From the NCBI GenBank assembly GCA_003446295.1, contig DMBB01000192.1:1-7570 (forward strand): 7,570 nt of DNA. The letters are read 5' to 3'. The notes beneath the pieces were generated by a model that was not told the origin of the DNA, ran no database searches, and worked only from the letters and a program-made list of their open reading frames with translations. Positions 5,955 through 7,570 of the stretch are shown here, piece after piece (within the stretch, counting starts at the first letter, position 1; the number at the start of each line of letters is the position of its first letter). Source of the DNA: Erysipelotrichaceae bacterium (GTDB taxonomy: Bacteria; Bacillota_I; Bacilli_A; Erysipelotrichales; Erysipelotrichaceae). The translations under genes were made by a program, and so were the position numbers.

Positions 5955-7070
5955 TCAGTCGATCCGGTATCCTTCGTAGGATCCGTGCAGTGCTTCAACC
6001 TGGTTTGCAACATTGAAGATATCACTCAGGATCGATCCCTCTTCCGTAAACATCTTGCGGGATACGACTGTCTCGTGACTGTTCATTTCTTCTGCAGCAT
6101 AACCGTTGTTGACAGCGATGCGTTCAAACTCTCTCATGATCGCCGTGTCTGTGAAGTAGCACTTATGGGACAGGCGGATCAATGTATCAACCGGGAACTT
6201 GGAAGTGAATTCACTGTTCTTGTAGAACAGTTCTTCAATGAAATCCTTGTCCAGGAACTGGTACAGTTCAGCGATCTGTTCAACTTCCGGAGCGTAAGGC
6301 TTTCCGGCAACTGCTGTCTCCAGTTTTTCTTCCGGTTCATCTACAGCCAGATCAATGTTTCTCAGGCTTTCCTTGTCCATCGGAAGATCTTCTTCCTTCA
6401 GAACTTCGTCAAGCAGAGCATCCAGTTCATCAGCTTCGCTTTTGGCCGGTTTTTCTTCTTCAGCAGGCACTTCCTCAGAAGCTTCCTGAGGTGCTTCTTC
6501 TGTCAGTTCTTCTGCTGTTTCTTCAGCTGCTTCCTCAACAGTTTCTTTGACTTCTTCAGCTGTATCTGCGGCTTTCTCAACAGCTTCTTCAGCTGTTTCC
6601 TCAACAGCCTCTTTTACTTTCTCAGCTGCATCCGCTGCTTTTTCACCAGTTTCTTCAACTGTCTCCTGAACAGCTTCTTTCAGTTCTTCAGCTGCGTCTG
6701 CAGCTTCTTCGGCCTTTTCTTCAACAGCCTCTTTTGCTTCCTCTGCTGTATCCGCTGCTTTTTCAACAGTTTCTTCAACTGTCTCCTGAACAGCTTCCTT
6801 CAGCTCTTCAGCTGCGTCTGCTGCTTTTTCAGCAGTCTCTTCAGCCTGATCCAGCACATCTTCAGCACGCAGTCCGAAACCTGTACCTTTGTCTTCAGAC
6901 TGATTGTCATTTGTGATATCCACAAAGCGGACGACCTCATCTTCGGGTTCCTGTTCAGGGACTGCTTCTTCCTTTACTTCCTGGTTTTTCTTCCAGAGCA
7001 TGTATGCTGTAAGAGCGATCGAAGCAGCGCCAGCTGTTGCCAAAATTGCTATGACAGATCTTTTAAACAT
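5955..7070 (-). CDS. Membrane-anchored, Glu/Ala-rich amphipathic-repeat protein with unrecognised C-terminal domain (371 aa)
   Basis: I do not recognise a named family. Residues 1-4 (MFKR) precede one hydrophobic segment (5-26) followed by KK, so the protein is probably a single-pass anchor. There is no lipobox cysteine, and topology is uncertain. Residues about 30-60 are an acidic linker. Residues about 75-195 are a long, very acidic predicted helix or coiled coil of five units beginning EKAADAAEELKEAV-like at 81, 103, 121, 143 and 165. The period is 22 residues (two 11-mers, as in apolipoprotein/LEA-like repeats), with one 18-residue step. Residues 196-255 are another acidic linker. Residues 258-371 look like a folded, mostly helical domain (for example LYQFLDKDFIEELFYKN and FPVDTLIRLSHKCYF) with a single Cys304. 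ATG 7070 follows GTGAGGA. The gene is monocistronic by the flanking promoter candidates and terminator. A structural, envelope-tethering or stress role is only a guess. Confidence 0.85.
   Translation of the reverse strand: MFKRSVIAILATAGAASIALTAYMLWKKNQEVKEEAVPEQEPEDEVVRFVDITNDNQSEDKGTGFGLRAEDVLDQAEETAEKAADAAEELKEAVQETVEETVEKAADTAEEAKEAVEEKAEEAADAAEELKEAVQETVEETGEKAADAAEKVKEAVEETAEEAVEKAADTAEEVKETVEEAAEETAEELTEEAPQEASEEVPAEEEKPAKSEADELDALLDEVLKEEDLPMDKESLRNIDLAVDEPEEKLETAVAGKPYAPEVEQIAELYQFLDKDFIEELFYKNSEFTSKFPVDTLIRLSHKCYFTDTAIMREFERIAVNNGYAAEEMNSHETVVSRKMFTEEGSILSDIFNVANQVEALHGSYEGYRID
6601..6840 (-). repeat. Two tandem 120-bp units within the repeat-protein gene
   Basis: Positions 6601-6720 and 6721-6840 align without gaps and differ at 13 of 120 positions by my count (about 89% identical). 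At protein level the block AADAAEELKEAVQETVEET occurs identically at residues 83-101 and 123-141. The 120-bp unit equals one 22-residue plus one 18-residue helical repeat, so the array grew by duplicating a two-repeat block and stayed in frame. Confidence 0.9.
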
Positions 7071-7094
7071 ATTTTTTTCCTCACTTGCTTAAGT

Positions 7095-7131
7095 ATTTTA
7101 TCACAATATTGTTATGAATTATACCTGTCAA
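7095..7131 (-). promoter_or_regulatory. Candidate promoter(s) for the repeat-rich membrane protein gene
   Basis: In the 92-base gap after asd, the minus strand has a perfect TTGACA (7126-7131) with TATTGT (7103-7108) 17 bases downstream. There is also an extended -10 motif TGA-TAAAAT (hexamer 7095-7100) lacking a good -35. Either could start a short leader ahead of ATG 7070. No clear terminator follows asd, so read-through is also possible. Confidence 0.45.
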
Positions 7132-7162
7132 ACGAGGTGAAGCTTCAGTTTTATCTGATTTT

Positions 7163-7570
7163 TCACAAATGATCATGAAGATAACGGATGATCCCTACAG
7201 CATTGGAGGCAGCGCCCTTTCTGATCTGGTCCCCACAGCACCAGATCGCCAGTCCTCCGTCAAACACGAGGTCACGGCGTACTCTGCCGACATATACCAG
7301 GTCCTGATCGGATGTATCGAGTGGCATCGGGAGGAAATCATCCGCATAGACATCTCCCGGGAATGCTTTGATCGCTTCGATCGCCTCTTCCGGCGTGACA
7401 GGATCATCGCACTGCAGTGAGAAGCTGATGGAATGCGAGCGGTATACAGGCACGCGTACACAGGTGCATGTCACCCTCAGATCCGGCAGATGCAGGATCT
7501 TCCGTCCTTCATACTGCATTTTCATTTCTTCCGAAGTGTATCCCTCTTCCTGTTGGGAACCGATCGCCGG
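7163..7570 (-). CDS. asd: Aspartate-semialdehyde dehydrogenase, C-terminal part (5' end outside window)
   Basis: Asd reduces aspartyl-4-phosphate to aspartate-4-semialdehyde with NADPH, the branch-point step to lysine/diaminopimelate, threonine and methionine. The frame is open to the window edge, giving 135 residues; the internal Met at 7525 is not the start. Visible family blocks are the GYTSEEMKM helix start, GRKILHLPDLRVTCTCVRVPVYRSHS, which carries the substrate-binding Arg and the active-site His of this family, then QDLVYVGRVRRD, and near the end DQIRKGAASNAVGI, a strongly conserved segment. The nucleophilic Cys lies upstream, outside the window. RSHS replaces the more common RGHS-type glycine, a minor variation. 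The gene ends in TGA at 7163. It is separated from the next gene by candidate promoters, and a functional link with it is not evident. Confidence 0.95.
   Translation of the reverse strand, partial: PAIGSQQEEGYTSEEMKMQYEGRKILHLPDLRVTCTCVRVPVYRSHSISFSLQCDDPVTPEEAIEAIKAFPGDVYADDFLPMPLDTSDQDLVYVGRVRRDLVFDGGLAIWCCGDQIRKGAASNAVGIIRYLHDHL

Noticed and set aside
5985..7172. Long plus-strand open frame of 395 codons, rich in Phe, Cys and Ser
   Set aside because: It is the exact antisense of the Glu/Ala/Lys-rich repeat gene; GAA/GCx codons read backwards give TTC/TGC. It lacks a family resemblance and a plausible ribosome site, while the minus-strand gene has an anchor, promoter candidates and a terminator.

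Overview
The window looks like ordinary chromosome from a low-to-moderate GC member of the Bacillota. Three things point there: the contiguous block ecfA1-ecfA2-ecfT-truA-rplM-rpsI, strong AGGAGG-type ribosome binding sites, and sigma-A-like promoters. Erysipelotrichia-type gut bacteria are a tentative guess from protein flavour, not something proven here. Every supported gene lies on the minus strand, so transcription runs from high to low coordinates. UGA is used as a normal stop codon (ecfT, asd, the nitroreductase and the zinc-ribbon gene all end in TGA).

In the direction of transcription, the window opens with the 3' part of asd (aspartate-semialdehyde dehydrogenase; 7163-7570, 5' end outside). 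After a 92-base gap with candidate promoters comes a 371-residue protein (5955-7070). It has an N-terminal membrane anchor, a long Glu/Ala/Lys-rich amphipathic repeat region and an unrecognised C-terminal domain, and its gene is closed by a clear intrinsic terminator. A sigma-A-like promoter at 5880-5907 then starts the ECF transporter energy module ecfA1-ecfA2-ecfT. These genes overlap one another, and ecfT overlaps truA by ATGA. TruA carries an extra tail of about 100 residues. The ribosomal pair rplM-rpsI follows, with its own well-formed promoter (2321-2349), a short two-hairpin 5' leader that probably mediates ribosomal-protein feedback, and a strong terminator (1346-1380).

Beyond that terminator, about 1.35 kb of accessory material lies in the same direction. 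It begins with a 180-base stretch holding short direct repeats and the decayed remnant of a WYL-domain transcriptional regulator (948-1217). The remnant keeps what looks like its start and its C-terminal tail, has lost the middle, and carries two in-frame stops. Three tightly packed small genes follow: a zinc-ribbon/rubredoxin-like protein, a short nitroreductase-family flavoprotein and a TIGR04076-type protein cut by the window edge. Their spacing (ATGA overlap, 18 and 21 bases) suggests an operon whose regulator has degenerated.

I see no CRISPR array, tRNA, rRNA, transposase gene or phage gene, and no convincing new defence or mobile system. The least explained items are the repeat-rich anchored protein, the TruA tail, the WYL remnant with its flanking repeats, and the compact rplM leader.
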